Assembly (NCBI RefSeq): GCF_030323145.1
Contig: NZ_CP100470.1
Coordinates: 2,149,001-2,213,000, forward strand
DNA length: 64,000 nucleotides
Reading direction: 5' to 3'
Origin: Mesorhizobium sp. C432A
Lineage (GTDB): Bacteria; Pseudomonadota; Alphaproteobacteria; Rhizobiales; Rhizobiaceae
Both the position numbers and the translations under genes were made by a program. Shown one piece after another: positions 18,072 to 26,975 of the stretch (position 1 is the stretch's first letter; every line of letters starts with the position of its first letter). A model generated the notes under the pieces. The model made no database searches. It was not told the origin of the DNA and saw only the letters and a program-made list of their open reading frames with translations.

Positions 18072-18502
18072 GTGCGCACTGGATCGCGGTCGCTTCCGCC
18101 GAACATGTCCGGCGCGGCCGCGAGGCCGGCTTCATGCAGGTCAACCACGGCAAGGCGGCACCTTTGCGCCGCATCAAGCCCGGCGACGGTGTGGTCTACT
18201 ACTCGCCGACCACAATTCTGCGAGAGAAAGACGGCCTGCAGGCCTTCACGGCAATCGGCACGGTGCGCGAAGGCGAGCCTTACCAGGGCGACATGGGCGG
18301 TGGCTTCACGCCGTTCCGCAGGGATGTCGAATGGGCAAAGGCCGAGGAAGCGCCGATCAAGCCGCTGCTCGAGCAGCTCGACTTCACCGCGGGCAAATCG
18401 AACTGGGGTTATCAACTGCGCTTTGGCCTGTTCGAAATTACCGCGCATGATTTCGCGCTGATCGCCGAGGCGATGGGCGCAAAGGCCATGAAGGCAGGCT
18501 GA
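18068..18502 (+). CDS. EVE-domain protein (UPF0310), 144 aa
   Basis: EVE domains are PUA-like folds that bind modified bases in nucleic acids. The family traits here are the starting [26 protein letters not shown], the central GDGVVYYSP and [16 protein letters not shown] segments and [12 protein letters not shown] near the C-terminus. Homologues are short, stand-alone proteins of about 145 residues, as here. Start is fixed by the ATGA overlap with the VOC gene. A role in RNA modification biology or defence against modified DNA is only family-level inference; no restriction partner is adjacent. Confidence 0.85.
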   Translation: MSAHWIAVASAEHVRRGREAGFMQVNHGKAAPLRRIKPGDGVVYYSPTTILREKDGLQAFTAIGTVREGEPYQGDMGGGFTPFRRDVEWAKAEEAPIKPLLEQLDFTAGKSNWGYQLRFGLFEITAHDFALIAEAMGAKAMKAG

Positions 18503-18535
18503 AGCATCCAGCCGCCGGATCGGCAAGGCAGCGTG

Positions 18536-18571
18536 ACAAGGCTGCTGACACCAAGTTATCAGCAGCCTTGT
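18536..18571. terminator. Thirteen-base-pair hairpin after the EVE gene
   Basis: Perfect inverted repeat ACAAGGCTGCTGA / TCAGCAGCCTTGT with a 10-nt loop, 34 bp after the EVE-domain stop and 51 bp before the next gene. No T-run follows, so it may be a factor-assisted terminator, an mRNA stabiliser or an operator for the second VOC gene. I favour a transcript-end role because of the position. Confidence 0.55.
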
Positions 18572-18622
18572 GCGACAAGCGATTGTCTTCAGATAGCGAC
18601 GCGCTTGCCCCAGGAGAATAAG

Positions 18623-19045
18623 ATGGACTTCGTCTCGATCCGCATCATTACCGACCAGATCAAGCCCTTGGTGGCATTCTACGAGACGATCACCGGGCTT
18701 ACCGCAACCTGGTTCACAGACGATTTCGCCGAACTGGCAACGCCGTCCTGCACACTGGCGATCGGCAGCACCCGCACGCTGGCCCTGTTCGGAACTGACG
18801 TGGCGCAGCCGGCCGCCAATCGCTCAGCGGTCATCGAGTTTCGCGTCGCCGATGTTGATGCTGAGTACAGCAGGCTGGCGAAAATTATCGGCGATTTCGT
18901 ACAGACGCCGACGACGATGCCATGGGGTAACCGGTCGCTGCTGCTGCGCGATCCCGATGGCAATCTGGTGAACTTCTTCACCCCGGTCAGCGCGGAAGCG
19001 ATCAGGAAGTTCGATCGCAGAACCGGCGCAGACGCTACTGCTTGA
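18623..19045 (+). CDS. VOC-family protein, 140 aa
   Basis: Second glyoxalase-fold protein, unrelated in detail to the one at 17661. Segments FVSIRIITDQIKPLVAFYETITGL, SAVIEFRVADVDAEYSRLAKI and LLLRDPDGNLVNFFTPV mark the two beta-alpha-beta-beta-beta modules. The acidic metal ligand of lyase-type members is not certain, so it may be a binding protein. The ATG at 18623 follows CAGGAG at a good spacing. Its 3' end overlaps that of the convergent ornithine-cyclodeaminase homologue by 11 bp, so the two messages are antisense over their tails. Confidence 0.8.
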   Translation: MDFVSIRIITDQIKPLVAFYETITGLTATWFTDDFAELATPSCTLAIGSTRTLALFGTDVAQPAANRSAVIEFRVADVDAEYSRLAKIIGDFVQTPTTMPWGNRSLLLRDPDGNLVNFFTPVSAEAIRKFDRRTGADATA

Positions 19046-20000
19046 GCGCGTTGTAGACGGCAATGCCGGCGGCAAGGTCCTCAAGCGCGGCGCCGACCGA
19101 CTTGAACAGCGTGACCTCAGTGGGGCTCTGCCGGCCCTGTTTTTCCCCGCGCGCCAGCTCATGCAGATCGGCGACGATGGCTTCCGGCTTCAGCACGCCG
19201 GAGGCGAGCGGCTGGACGATGTCGCCGGCTTCCTTGGTGGCGCCGGCGCGGGTGTCGACATAGACGCTGGCGCGCGCGATCGCGTCGTCGTCGCTTTCGC
19301 GCATGGTCGGCGTGAAGCCGCCGACCAGATCGACATGCGCGCCCGGCTTGAGCAGCGCACCCTTGACCAGCGGCGTCGTCGTGATCGTCGCCGATGAGAC
19401 GATGTCGGCCTCGGCGAGTTCGGCGTCGAGATCGCTTGCGGCCTCGGCGCTGAAACCGTCCGCGCGCAAATCAGCCGCGACCTTTTCGGCATTGGCGGGC
19501 GTGCGGTTCCAGATGCGGATGGTCTTGATCGGCCGCACCGCGGAGTGCGCCTTGGCGAGGAACGGCGACAGCGCGCCGGCGCCGACCACCAGAAGCCGCG
19601 ATGCGTCCTCGCGGGCGAGATAGGAGGCCGCCACCGCCGAGGCGCAAGCGGTGCGCCACTGTGTCAGCCGTTGGCCGTCGATCAGCGCTTCGGGCTCGCC
19701 GGTGGCGCCGTTGAGCAGGAGGTAGAGCCCCATTACCGCCGGTTTGCCGATGGCGTTGTTGTCGGGCGATACGGTGACGATCTTGACGCCGATATGACCC
19801 CCGACCGACGTGCCGGCCGCATGGAAGTCGGTCCACGCCGGCATCAAAAGCAGCGTGGATGTGGCACCGTCGGGCCGCTCGACCCCGTGATGATGGCGGA
19901 CGGGTTGCACAGCACCCTCGCGGAAGGCCGCGCGCAATGTCTCGACCAGCCCGGGAAAGGTCAGCGCCTGGTCGACAGCGTCGGCCGAAATGGTCAGCAT
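19035..20000 (-). CDS. Ornithine cyclodeaminase/mu-crystallin family dehydrogenase, 321 aa
   Basis: NAD(P)-dependent enzyme of the OCD/mu-crystallin family. The nucleotide-binding Rossmann motif LLVVGAGALSPFLAKAH is at about residues 140-156. The substrate side is marked by GVKIVTVSPDNNAIGKPAVMGLYLLLNGATGEPEALIDG (about 70-108) and DLVGGFTPTMRESDDDAIARASVYVD (about 225-250). Members include ornithine cyclodeaminase, alanine dehydrogenase and delta-1-pyrroline-2-carboxylate reductase; I cannot decide which reaction applies. It is a lone gene, followed downstream by the convergent VOC gene. Confidence 0.82.
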   Translation of the reverse strand: MLTISADAVDQALTFPGLVETLRAAFREGAVQPVRHHHGVERPDGATSTLLLMPAWTDFHAAGTSVGGHIGVKIVTVSPDNNAIGKPAVMGLYLLLNGATGEPEALIDGQRLTQWRTACASAVAASYLAREDASRLLVVGAGALSPFLAKAHSAVRPIKTIRIWNRTPANAEKVAADLRADGFSAEAASDLDAELAEADIVSSATITTTPLVKGALLKPGAHVDLVGGFTPTMRESDDDAIARASVYVDTRAGATKEAGDIVQPLASGVLKPEAIVADLHELARGEKQGRQSPTEVTLFKSVGAALEDLAAGIAVYNALKQ

Positions 20001-20031
20001 GCAAAACTCCGCGAAGATAAAAGCGCCGGCT

Positions 20032-20376
20032 TCAGGCCGTTGGCTTCGGCAGCGCCGGCCCCTGGCCCGAGCCTTGCGGTGCGGCGGGTACCCGGCTGAC
20101 CGCCTGGCGCAAATTCTCGGCCTCGACGCCGCGCTGGCGCGCCAGCTTGCGGTAGCGGCCCTGCTTGACCCAGGTCGCCAGGCTGCCGACGACCATGCCG
20201 ATGGCGAGCGCCACGAACAGGAAGATGAACAGCGGCAAGGTCAGCGTCAGTTTCGGATTGCCGGGGTTGAACGGGTCGAGCGTGAAGGCGACCAGCTCGC
20301 GGTTGGTGACGGCCAGCGCAATCAGGATGACGGCGAGCGGCACGAAGACTACGATAAGTATGAAGCGGTTCAACAT
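20032..20376 (-). CDS. LapA-domain (DUF1049) membrane protein, 114 aa
   Basis: Small inner-membrane protein with two hydrophobic helices (about residues 5-25 and 45-68) and a cytoplasmic tail, matching the LapA (lipopolysaccharide assembly protein A) domain. The tail contains KQGRYRKLARQRGVEAENL, a short amphipathic helix, then a Pro/Gly-rich end. E. coli LapA works with LapB in regulating LPS synthesis; here no LapB is adjacent. The position downstream of ihfB and sppA on the same strand is a conserved rhizobial arrangement, suggesting a common transcript. Confidence 0.82.
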   Translation of the reverse strand: MLNRFILIVVFVPLAVILIALAVTNRELVAFTLDPFNPGNPKLTLTLPLFIFLFVALAIGMVVGSLATWVKQGRYRKLARQRGVEAENLRQAVSRVPAAPQGSGQGPALPKPTA

Positions 20377-20429
20377 AGAAATTCCCTGGAGAAGGCAGGC
20401 CTTGATAACGCCGGCGCGTTGGTCCGCGC

Positions 20430-20714
20430 CTACTTGCCGCCATTCAGCCTTTCACGCAATTCCTTGCCGGTCTTGAAGAACGGCACCCACTTCTCCTCGA
20501 CCTCGACGGATTCGCCGGTGCGCGGGTTGCGGCCGGTGCGGGCAGGGCGATTTTTCACCGAAAAAGCGCCGAAGCCACGCAACTCGACCCGATTGCCTTC
20601 CGCCAGGGCATCGGTGATCTCGTCGAAGATCGCTCCCACGATGTTTTCGACGTCGCGCAGGAAAAGATGCGGGTTGCGCGTGGCAATGATCTGCACAAGC
20701 TCGGATTTGATCAT
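20430..20714 (-). CDS. ihfB: Integration host factor beta subunit
   Basis: HU/IHF-family architectural protein that, with the alpha subunit, bends DNA sharply; in rhizobia it helps sigma-54 promoters. The 94-aa length is standard, with the starting [17 protein letters not shown] and the DNA-intercalating arm [33 protein letters not shown]. The proline at the arm tip (NPRTG) is present. It is between lapA and sppA on the same strand; rpoN, whose targets often need IHF, lies 3.6 kb away on the other strand. Confidence 0.95.
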   Translation of the reverse strand: MIKSELVQIIATRNPHLFLRDVENIVGAIFDEITDALAEGNRVELRGFGAFSVKNRPARTGRNPRTGESVEVEEKWVPFFKTGKELRERLNGGK

Positions 20715-20794
20715 CAGAAAGGTCCCCGTGAAAGCGCTGCGGTCAAATTATCAGGATGATTTTATTTGCTTTTTTACTCGCCCCAACCGGCAGA

Positions 20795-21751
20795 TCAAGG
20801 GTGCCAGACGGAAACGAGACCGTCAAGAAACAAGCGATCCGCGCCAATTTCGTGAAGCACGTCGCTGCCGGCCTCCGACATGCCGAGCGCGCTGCCGACG
20901 CTGCGCGCTATTGCTTTCGAGAACAGGAAGCCGCCACGCCGCTCGGTGTCCTTCCATTCCACCACCTTGAGCTTGGCGTCGACACCCTTGGTCGCCAGCC
21001 AGTCGATCGCCACGCTCTCGCCGCCGACAGCGTCGATCAGACCGTTGGCAAGGCCCTGGCGGCCGGTGAAGATCGAGCCGTCGGCAAGGGCCAGTGCCTG
21101 ATCGCGGGTCATTTTGCGGCGCTCGGCGACGATGCCGACGAACCAGTCATAGCTGTCGAGGATGAGCTTGCGGACCATGGCTCGCTCGTCTTCATTGGTC
21201 GGCTTGAAGGGCGAGGGCGATGCCTTCAGCGGCGAGGATTTCACTTCCTCGAGCTTGATGCCGACCTTGTCCATCAGACCGCTGACATCGGGATACTGGA
21301 TGAGCACACCGATCGAGCCGACGATCGACGTCTTGCGGGCAACGATATGGTCGCTGGCACTGGCGATCATGTAGCCGGCCGATGCGGCCAGCGTGCCGAC
21401 CTCGGCCACCACCGGCTTGTCGGCGGCAAGCTTGCGCACCTCCTCGTAGATCGATTCGCCGCCGACCGTGGTGCCGCCGGGCGAATCGATCGCCAGGATG
21501 ACGCCCTTGACCTGCGAGGATGTGCGGATGGTTTCCAGCCGCTTGATCAGTTCCTCGTCCTCGGTGATGGTGCCTTCGATCCTGACCTTGGCGATGTGGT
21601 CGACGGAAGAACCGCCGAGGTCGCCCCCATAGAACCAGCTTGCAAGCGCAATCACCCCAAGGGCCACGATGGCAATGGCGGCGCCGCGCCAGAAGGTCAG
21701 CTTGCGCCGCAAGCGGCGGCGGTCGATCAGGTCGTCGGCTCTCAGTGCCAT
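20795..21751 (-). CDS. sppA: Signal peptide peptidase SppA, short (half-size) form, 318 aa
   Basis: Membrane-bound serine/lysine protease that degrades released signal peptides. One N-terminal membrane anchor (about residues 22-42) is followed by the single S49 peptidase domain. Visible are AIDSPGGTTVGGESIYEEV, the nucleophile serine in GTLAASAGYMIAS (about 127-139), IVGSIGVLIQ and the general-base lysine region in KSSPLKASPSPF. Single-domain SppA proteins of this length are normal in alphaproteobacteria. The ATG at 21751 with GAGG 6 nt upstream is preferred to the GTG at 21763. ihfB and lapA follow on the same strand. Confidence 0.9.
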   Translation of the reverse strand: MALRADDLIDRRRLRRKLTFWRGAAIAIVALGVIALASWFYGGDLGGSSVDHIAKVRIEGTITEDEELIKRLETIRTSSQVKGVILAIDSPGGTTVGGESIYEEVRKLAADKPVVAEVGTLAASAGYMIASASDHIVARKTSIVGSIGVLIQYPDVSGLMDKVGIKLEEVKSSPLKASPSPFKPTNEDERAMVRKLILDSYDWFVGIVAERRKMTRDQALALADGSIFTGRQGLANGLIDAVGGESVAIDWLATKGVDAKLKVVEWKDTERRGGFLFSKAIARSVGSALGMSEAGSDVLHEIGADRLFLDGLVSVWHP

Positions 21752-22046
21752 GGTCTGCCTCACAGTCGGTGGGAAGCGATGCTTTTAAAGCAAGCGTCCG
21801 CGCCCGGCTACCTCTTCCTCAAGAGCGTGCGACGAAGCGACCTTCACGACGGAGGCATTTCAGGAAAAAATGACGCGGCGCGTTCGTTTCTGCTATGAAG
21901 TGAGGAAATTGTGTCGCCTGAGTTCCGTCTGTAAAACAGCGGCCGTCACATTTTTGCGGTTTTCCTCCGCTTGTGCTTGCTTGCGGGGGCCGGCAACCCA
22001 CCTATAGCAGGTGTTTTGGCGGACAAGGGTTTATTAGAAGTCAGTC

Positions 22047-22760
22047 ATGCTTGCGCGATCGAACGAACCGACCAATGCCGATGCGGCCTTGGCGCCCACG
22101 GCGCCAGCGGGCACGCGCGGCGACGCCTTCGACCGCGCCCAGCGCCACTCGCGCCGCGTGCGCGTGCTTAAGTTCGCCGTGCCGGTGCTTGCCGCCGGGA
22201 TCGCGGTTGCGTTTCCGGTCTATTCCTATCTGGCGGCGCCGATCAACATTTCGATACAGGCAGACGGCACCGCTTTCGCGGATGGCAAGCTGGTGATGGC
22301 CAATCCGAAGCTCAACGGCTTCACCAAGGACAAGCTGCCCTATTCGCTGACGGCCTTGCGCGCCATCCAGGATGTCGGCAAGCAGGACATCATCGAACTC
22401 GAAGGCATCCATGCCAAATTGCCGCTGACGGCCGACAATGTGGCGACCGTCGACGCCAAGCGCGGCATCTACAACAGAAACGCCAACACGATGGACATGA
22501 CCAGCAACGTTACCGTCACCACCACCGACGGCGTCGCTGCCATCTTCAAATCGGTCTTCCTCGATATGGGCAAAGGCTCTATGAAGACAGGTGATGCGGT
22601 CGATGTCAGCCGTAACGGCTCGCGGATCACCGCGGGTTCAATGTCGGTCGAAGACAATGGCAAGGTCATCGTTTTCGAGAACAAGGTAAGCGTTCACATC
22701 GATCCGGCCACTATGAAGGCGGCAGAGGCAAAGAGCGGAGAAACGAATGCGTCCCAGTAA
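22047..22760 (+). CDS. lptC: LPS export ABC transporter periplasmic protein LptC
   Basis: Bitopic inner-membrane component of the Lpt bridge that receives lipopolysaccharide from LptBFG. A short cytoplasmic N-terminus rich in Ala/Arg, one membrane helix (about residues 44-66), then a periplasmic beta-jellyroll with repeated strands (LPLTADNVATVDAKRGIYNRNANTMDMTSNVTV). 237 aa is the usual alphaproteobacterial length. The gene opens the lptCAB-rpoN-hpf-ptsN block and overlaps lptA by 14 bp. The 283-bp gap before it, shared with divergent sppA, must hold the promoter; no obvious operator was seen. Confidence 0.88.
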   Translation: MLARSNEPTNADAALAPTAPAGTRGDAFDRAQRHSRRVRVLKFAVPVLAAGIAVAFPVYSYLAAPINISIQADGTAFADGKLVMANPKLNGFTKDKLPYSLTALRAIQDVGKQDIIELEGIHAKLPLTADNVATVDAKRGIYNRNANTMDMTSNVTVTTTDGVAAIFKSVFLDMGKGSMKTGDAVDVSRNGSRITAGSMSVEDNGKVIVFENKVSVHIDPATMKAAEAKSGETNASQ

Positions 22761-23331
22761 TTCGGCACGGCTTGTCGCCGCAGCCTCGGCCTTGCTGTTG
22801 CTGGGTATGGCGCCGTCCTGGGCTCAGTCCAGCGCCAGCAGCCAATCCGGGCTCAAACTGTCGGGCGACCAGCCGATCCAGATCGAGAGCGACAAACTTG
22901 AGGTCCGCCAGGCCGACAGCATGGCGCTGTTCAGCGGCAACGTCACCGTCACGCAAGGGCCAACGCTGCTCAAGGCCGGCAGCATGGAGGTCTACTACGT
23001 CAAGGACCCCAACGCCGCCAAAGGTGCTGCCGCCGGCGCTTCGGCTATGACCGGTTCGGCCAATATCGACCATCTGGTGGTCAAGAACAAAGTCTACATC
23101 AAGTCGAATGACCAGATCGCGACCGGCGACAACGCCACGTTCGACATGAAGACGCAGGTGCTTGTTCTGTCGGGCAAGGAGGTCGTCTTGTCCCAAGGAC
23201 CCAACGTCCTCAAGGGCTGCAAGCTCACCGTGCAGATGAAAAGCGGCCTGGCTCAGGTCGATGGCTGCGGCGGGCGCGTCATCATGTCGATGACGCCGCC
23301 ACCGAAATCCGAGGCCCCGAAGCCCGAATGA
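22747..23331 (+). CDS. lptA: LptA, periplasmic LPS transport protein
   Basis: Periplasmic OstA-like beta-jellyroll protein that polymerises into the bridge carrying LPS to the outer membrane. A signal peptide (residues 1-26, ending SWAQ) precedes the domain with the OstA motif [41 protein letters not shown] central insertion rich in Ala ([13 protein letters not shown]) is typical of rhizobial forms. GGAG lies just before the ATG at 22747. It overlaps lptC upstream and lptB downstream (ATGA), so the three are coupled. Confidence 0.9.
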   Translation: MRPSNSARLVAAASALLLLGMAPSWAQSSASSQSGLKLSGDQPIQIESDKLEVRQADSMALFSGNVTVTQGPTLLKAGSMEVYYVKDPNAAKGAAAGASAMTGSANIDHLVVKNKVYIKSNDQIATGDNATFDMKTQVLVLSGKEVVLSQGPNVLKGCKLTVQMKSGLAQVDGCGGRVIMSMTPPPKSEAPKPE

Positions 23332-24146
23332 CTGGCGTATCTTCGCTGCTGACCCGCCTTCCGGGACGGGCGGCCAGTAAACTTGCTGCACCGGCCACAG
23401 TCACCGTCGATTCCGCGAAGTTCAAGGGCACCCTGATCGCCAAGGGTCTGACCAAGAGCTACAAGGGCCGCAAGGTGGTCAGCGGTGTCACCATCGGCGT
23501 GCGCGCCGGCGAGGCTGTCGGGCTGCTCGGGCCGAACGGCGCCGGCAAGACCACCTGTTTCTACATGGTCACCGGCCTGGTGCCGGTCGATGAGGGCACG
23601 ATCGAGATCGACGGTTTCGACGTCACCTCGATGCCGATGTACCGCCGCGCCCGCCTCGGCATCGGCTATCTGCCGCAGGAAGCCTCGATCTTCCGCGGCC
23701 TGAATGTCGAGCAGAACATCCGCGCCGTGCTCGAAGTGGTTGAGAAGGACCGCAAGGTGCGCGAGCGCAACCTCGACGAACTGCTCGAGGAATTTCACAT
23801 CAGCCATCTGCGGAAGTCGCCGTCCATGTCGCTGTCGGGTGGCGAGCGGCGGCGTCTTGAGATCGCCCGAGCTTTGGCGACGCGCCCGGCCTACATGCTG
23901 CTCGACGAGCCGTTCGCCGGCATCGACCCGATTGCCGTCGCCGACATCCAGCAGCTGGTTCGTCATCTGACGGCGCGCGGCATCGGCGTGCTGATTACCG
24001 ACCACAATGTGCGCGAAACGCTCGGCCTCATCGACCGCGCCTACATCATCCATGCCGGCCAGGTGCTGACGCATGGCCGTGCCGACGAGGTGGTGGCGAA
24101 CCCCGATGTGCGCCGGCTCTACCTCGGCGAAGGTTTCACGCTCTGA
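23328..24146 (+). CDS. lptB: LptB, ATPase of the LPS export ABC transporter
   Basis: Cytoplasmic ATPase driving LPS extraction with LptFG. The standard motifs are present: Walker [16 protein letters not shown] (about residues 66-80), Q loop [18 protein letters not shown], signature [16 protein letters not shown] (about 168-183), Walker [17 protein letters not shown] and the switch histidine in [11 protein letters not shown]. About 30 extra residues at the N-terminus, before the ABC domain, are usual in rhizobia. Start fixed by overlap with lptA. The context before rpoN is highly conserved. Confidence 0.95.
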   Translation: MTGVSSLLTRLPGRAASKLAAPATVTVDSAKFKGTLIAKGLTKSYKGRKVVSGVTIGVRAGEAVGLLGPNGAGKTTCFYMVTGLVPVDEGTIEIDGFDVTSMPMYRRARLGIGYLPQEASIFRGLNVEQNIRAVLEVVEKDRKVRERNLDELLEEFHISHLRKSPSMSLSGGERRRLEIARALATRPAYMLLDEPFAGIDPIAVADIQQLVRHLTARGIGVLITDHNVRETLGLIDRAYIIHAGQVLTHGRADEVVANPDVRRLYLGEGFTL

Positions 24147-24179
24147 GCGTGAAATTTGTTTCCTGACGTGATTTTTGCC

Positions 24180-24196
24180 GCCCCGCCGGGCTTTTT
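24180..24196 (+). terminator. Weak intrinsic terminator after lptB
   Basis: Short GCCC-CGCC-GGGC stem-loop followed by five T residues, 34 bp after the lptB stop. The stem is only four pairs, so termination is probably partial and rpoN may still receive read-through, in addition to a promoter in 24200-24358. Confidence 0.35.
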
Positions 24197-24358
24197 CTCC
24201 GGTTTTGCGTGAGATAATGCTTCCGTAGGGGCCTTTTGCCATCGTTCGCCTTGACAAGCAAAAGCCGGGCCAGTTTCTATGGAAGGTCGGAAAATTCATT
24301 TTCCGGCAGCTTCTGATGTGTAGGCTTCCGGGTGCAGAAGGGCGTTTGAAACCGAACC

Positions 24359-25885
24359 ATGGCGTTGGCGGCGAAACTACAGCTACGACAATCCCAGTCG
24401 CTGGTGATGACGCCGCAGCTGATGCAGTCGATCAGGCTGTTGCAGCTCACCCATGTCGAGCTCGACCACTTCATCGACGACGAGATCGAGCGCAATCCGC
24501 TGCTGGAGCGCGCCGAGCCCCAGGATGACGCCGCAAGCGACCAGGTGCAGAAGGGCGATGCCGCTCCTGAGCCTGCCGCCGATGGCGACTGGTTCGAAAA
24601 CGAGACGGCGTGGAGCGCCGAAGCGATCTCCGACAAGCTCGACAGCTCGCTGGAAAATCTGTTCCCCGACGATCCCGGCACCAGCGAGCGGCTCGGTCCC
24701 GACCTGACGGCGCAGTGGAAGTCGGCCACCGGCAATGGTTCGTCCGGTTCGTCCGAAGGCTTCGACGTCGGCGACATGGCCGCTGCGGCGATCACGCTGC
24801 GCCAGCATGTTGGCGAGCAGATCGCGCTTGCCTTTGCCGATCCGGCCGCAAGGCTGATTGCAGCCGAACTGGCCGACGGCCTGGACGAGGCCGGCTATCT
24901 GCGCGCCGATCCCGCCGAGATCGCCAAACGGCTCGGCGCCGATCAGGCGATGGTGGCCAATGTGCTGGCAGCCTGCCACACATTCGAGCCGGTCGGCCTG
25001 TTTGCGCGCGACCTTGCCGAATGCCTGTCGCTGCAGCTTGCCATGCGCGATCGTCTCGATCCGGCGATGAAGACGCTGGTCGGCAACCTCGAACTGTTGG
25101 CGCGGCGGGATTTCCAGACGCTGAAGCGGCTTTGCGGGGTCGACGAGGAGGATCTCCTCGACATGCTGGCCGAAATCCGCGCGCTCGACCCGCGCCCGGG
25201 CATGGCGTTTTCGGGCGGCGCCAGCGACGCCATCGTCGCCGATGTCGAAGTCCGCGCCGCCAATGACGGCAGCTGGACGGTCGAGCTCAATGCCGAGACG
25301 CTGCCGCGCGTGCTTGTCGATCACATCTATTTCGCCCAGGTCTCGCCGCATGCGAAGAATCAGGCGGAGAAGGATTTCCTGGCCGAATGCCTGCAGAATG
25401 CCAACTGGCTGACGCGCAGTCTCGACCAGCGGGCAAAGACGATCCTGAAAGTGGCGTCGGAAATCGTGCGCCAGCAGGACGCCTTTCTCGTCCATGGCGT
25501 GCGTCAGCTCAGGCCGCTCAACCTGCGCACGGTGGCCGATGCCATCGGCATGCATGAATCGACCGTCAGCCGGGTGACGGCCAACAAATACATGCTGACG
25601 CCGCGTGGCGTGTTCGAGCTGCGTTATTTCTTCACGGCTTCGATCGCGGCGTCGGGCGGCGGTGATGCGCATTCCTCGGAAGCGGTGCGCGACCGCATCA
25701 AGCAGCTGATCGACGAGGAAAAGCCCGCCGATGTGCTGTCCGATGACGCAATCGTCGATATGTTGAAGGAAAGCGGCGTCGATATTGCCCGGCGCACGGT
25801 GGCCAAGTACCGGGAGGGTATGAATATTCCCTCGTCGGTGCAGCGGCGGCGTGAAAAGCGTGCTCTGGCGAGCGCGGGGCGCTAG
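24359..25885 (+). CDS. rpoN: RNA polymerase sigma-54 factor RpoN
   Basis: Sigma factor for -24/-12 promoters, needed in rhizobia for nitrogen fixation, dicarboxylate transport and nitrogen assimilation genes. Region I is glutamine/leucine-rich (KLQLRQSQSLVMTPQLMQSIRLLQL). An acidic linker (about residues 55-130), the core-binding domain and the HTH (DAIGMHESTVSRVTANKYMLTPRGVFELRYFF) follow, with the C-terminal RpoN box ARRTVAKYRE, which recognises the -24 element, ahead of MNIPSSVQRRREKR. 508 aa is normal. The hpf and ptsN genes follow in the usual order. Confidence 0.97.
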   Translation: MALAAKLQLRQSQSLVMTPQLMQSIRLLQLTHVELDHFIDDEIERNPLLERAEPQDDAASDQVQKGDAAPEPAADGDWFENETAWSAEAISDKLDSSLENLFPDDPGTSERLGPDLTAQWKSATGNGSSGSSEGFDVGDMAAAAITLRQHVGEQIALAFADPAARLIAAELADGLDEAGYLRADPAEIAKRLGADQAMVANVLAACHTFEPVGLFARDLAECLSLQLAMRDRLDPAMKTLVGNLELLARRDFQTLKRLCGVDEEDLLDMLAEIRALDPRPGMAFSGGASDAIVADVEVRAANDGSWTVELNAETLPRVLVDHIYFAQVSPHAKNQAEKDFLAECLQNANWLTRSLDQRAKTILKVASEIVRQQDAFLVHGVRQLRPLNLRTVADAIGMHESTVSRVTANKYMLTPRGVFELRYFFTASIAASGGGDAHSSEAVRDRIKQLIDEEKPADVLSDDAIVDMLKESGVDIARRTVAKYREGMNIPSSVQRRREKRALASAGR

Positions 25886-25939
25886 GTCTGCTTGCCCGGC
25901 AAGGCTTTTGCTATGGCTGGATTCCACAACTTTCCGACC

Positions 25940-26046
25940 TTAAAGCGCATCGCGCTGAAACGGATTCATACGACGCGCTTTAAGTCTTTGTTTTGATGCA
26001 TGTCGTTGTCCCAGAACCGCAGCGCACTTCTGGGCGACATGCATTA
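25940..26046. repeat. Intergenic mosaic repeat, family A, copy 2
   Basis: Palindromic arm TTAAAGCGCATCGC ... GACGCGCTTTAA followed by GTCTTTGTTTTGATGCATGTCGTTGTCCCAGAACCG and ending GGGCGACATGC. Same modules in the same order and orientation as 10673-10772. It sits in the 397-bp gap between rpoN and hpf; the remaining 26047-26282 presumably carries the hpf promoter, but I see no gene there. Confidence 0.8.
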
Positions 26047-26282
26047 ATTGACAAGCTGCAATGAAGTGTCTAGAAGCCCGCCCGCATGAGACGGGCTCGC
26101 GGCCCGCATGCGGATGGTCCGTCACGATGAAGGCCACGGGACGGCCAAGAAGGCGGATTGTGATCAACCGGAAAGTTCGGATCTAAAATCGGCGCGAGTT
26201 GACGCCGCAAAGCTTGTGCGCACGGATCACGAGTATAAACTCTGGCCAGTTTGAAGCCTGAGCAAGGAAGGTCAGTTTTCAG

Positions 26283-26867
26283 ATGAAATTGCGCATATCG
26301 GGTAAACACATGGATATCGGCGATGCGTTGCGTACGCGCATTACCGATCGTGTCGGCGAGGCGATTGGAAAATATTTCGATCGCGGTTTTTCAGGGCACG
26401 TCACGGTCATCAAATCGGGGTCGCGTTACTCGGCCGATTGCATGATCAGGCTGGATTCCGGCGCTTCGCTGCAGGCAACCGGCGATTCCCAGGATCCGAC
26501 ACTTGCCTTCGAGGCGGCCGCGGACCGCCTCGAAACCAGGCTGCGGCGCTACAAACGCCGTCTGAAATCGCACAATTCAGGCAATGGAAATGGCGAAATC
26601 ACCGACATCGCCTATACGGTGATGGCGCCGCTGACTGATGACGATGAGGACATTCCGGAGGACTACGCCCCGGCCATCGTCGCCGAATCAACCATGACGC
26701 TGCAGACCATGTCGGTCGCGTCGGCGGTCATCGAACTCGACACCAAGGACAGCCCGGTTTTCGTCTTCCGCAACGCCGGAAACGACCACCTCAACATCGT
26801 CTATCGGCGGCCGGACGGAAATATCGGCTGGATCGACCCGTGGACGACCAAAGTCGCACAGGCGTGA
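26283..26867 (+). CDS. hpf: Long-form ribosome hibernation promoting factor
   Basis: Binds 70S ribosomes and pairs them into inactive 100S dimers in resting cells. The N-terminal S30AE domain (residues 1-110: LRISGKHMDIGDALRTRITDRVGEAIGKYFDRG) is joined by an acidic linker to the C-terminal dimerisation domain (about 130-194: SAVIELDTKDSPVFVFRNAGNDHLNIVYRRPDGNIGWIDP). The presence of that second domain marks it as long HPF. Conserved between rpoN and ptsN. Its last codons form the first unit of a 3' direct repeat (see 26853-26911). Confidence 0.93.
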   Translation: MKLRISGKHMDIGDALRTRITDRVGEAIGKYFDRGFSGHVTVIKSGSRYSADCMIRLDSGASLQATGDSQDPTLAFEAAADRLETRLRRYKRRLKSHNSGNGNGEITDIAYTVMAPLTDDDEDIPEDYAPAIVAESTMTLQTMSVASAVIELDTKDSPVFVFRNAGNDHLNIVYRRPDGNIGWIDPWTTKVAQA

Positions 26868-26911
26868 CGACAACGACAATGGTCGCACAGGTGACGACAA
26901 TGGTCGCACAG
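26853..26911. repeat. Direct repeats GTCGCACAG...GACAATG at the 3' end of hpf
   Basis: GTCGCACAG occurs three times (26853, 26882, 26903), separated by GTGACGACAATG-like spacers of 12 and 20 bases. The first copy encodes the C-terminal VAQA of HPF and the rest are in the hpf-ptsN gap. The stretch looks like local duplication of the gene end. Confidence 0.75.
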
Positions 26912-26975
26912 AGATGATAGCCAGCCGCGCGAGGGGCGAGGACTGGTGACGGCAGGCGAATAAGGGATTTCAAAC

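Noticed and set aside
26070..26309. 79-codon minus-strand frame upstream of hpf
   Set aside because: Runs against the hpf start, has no ribosome site and no protein-like hydrophobic or helical pattern; likely chance.
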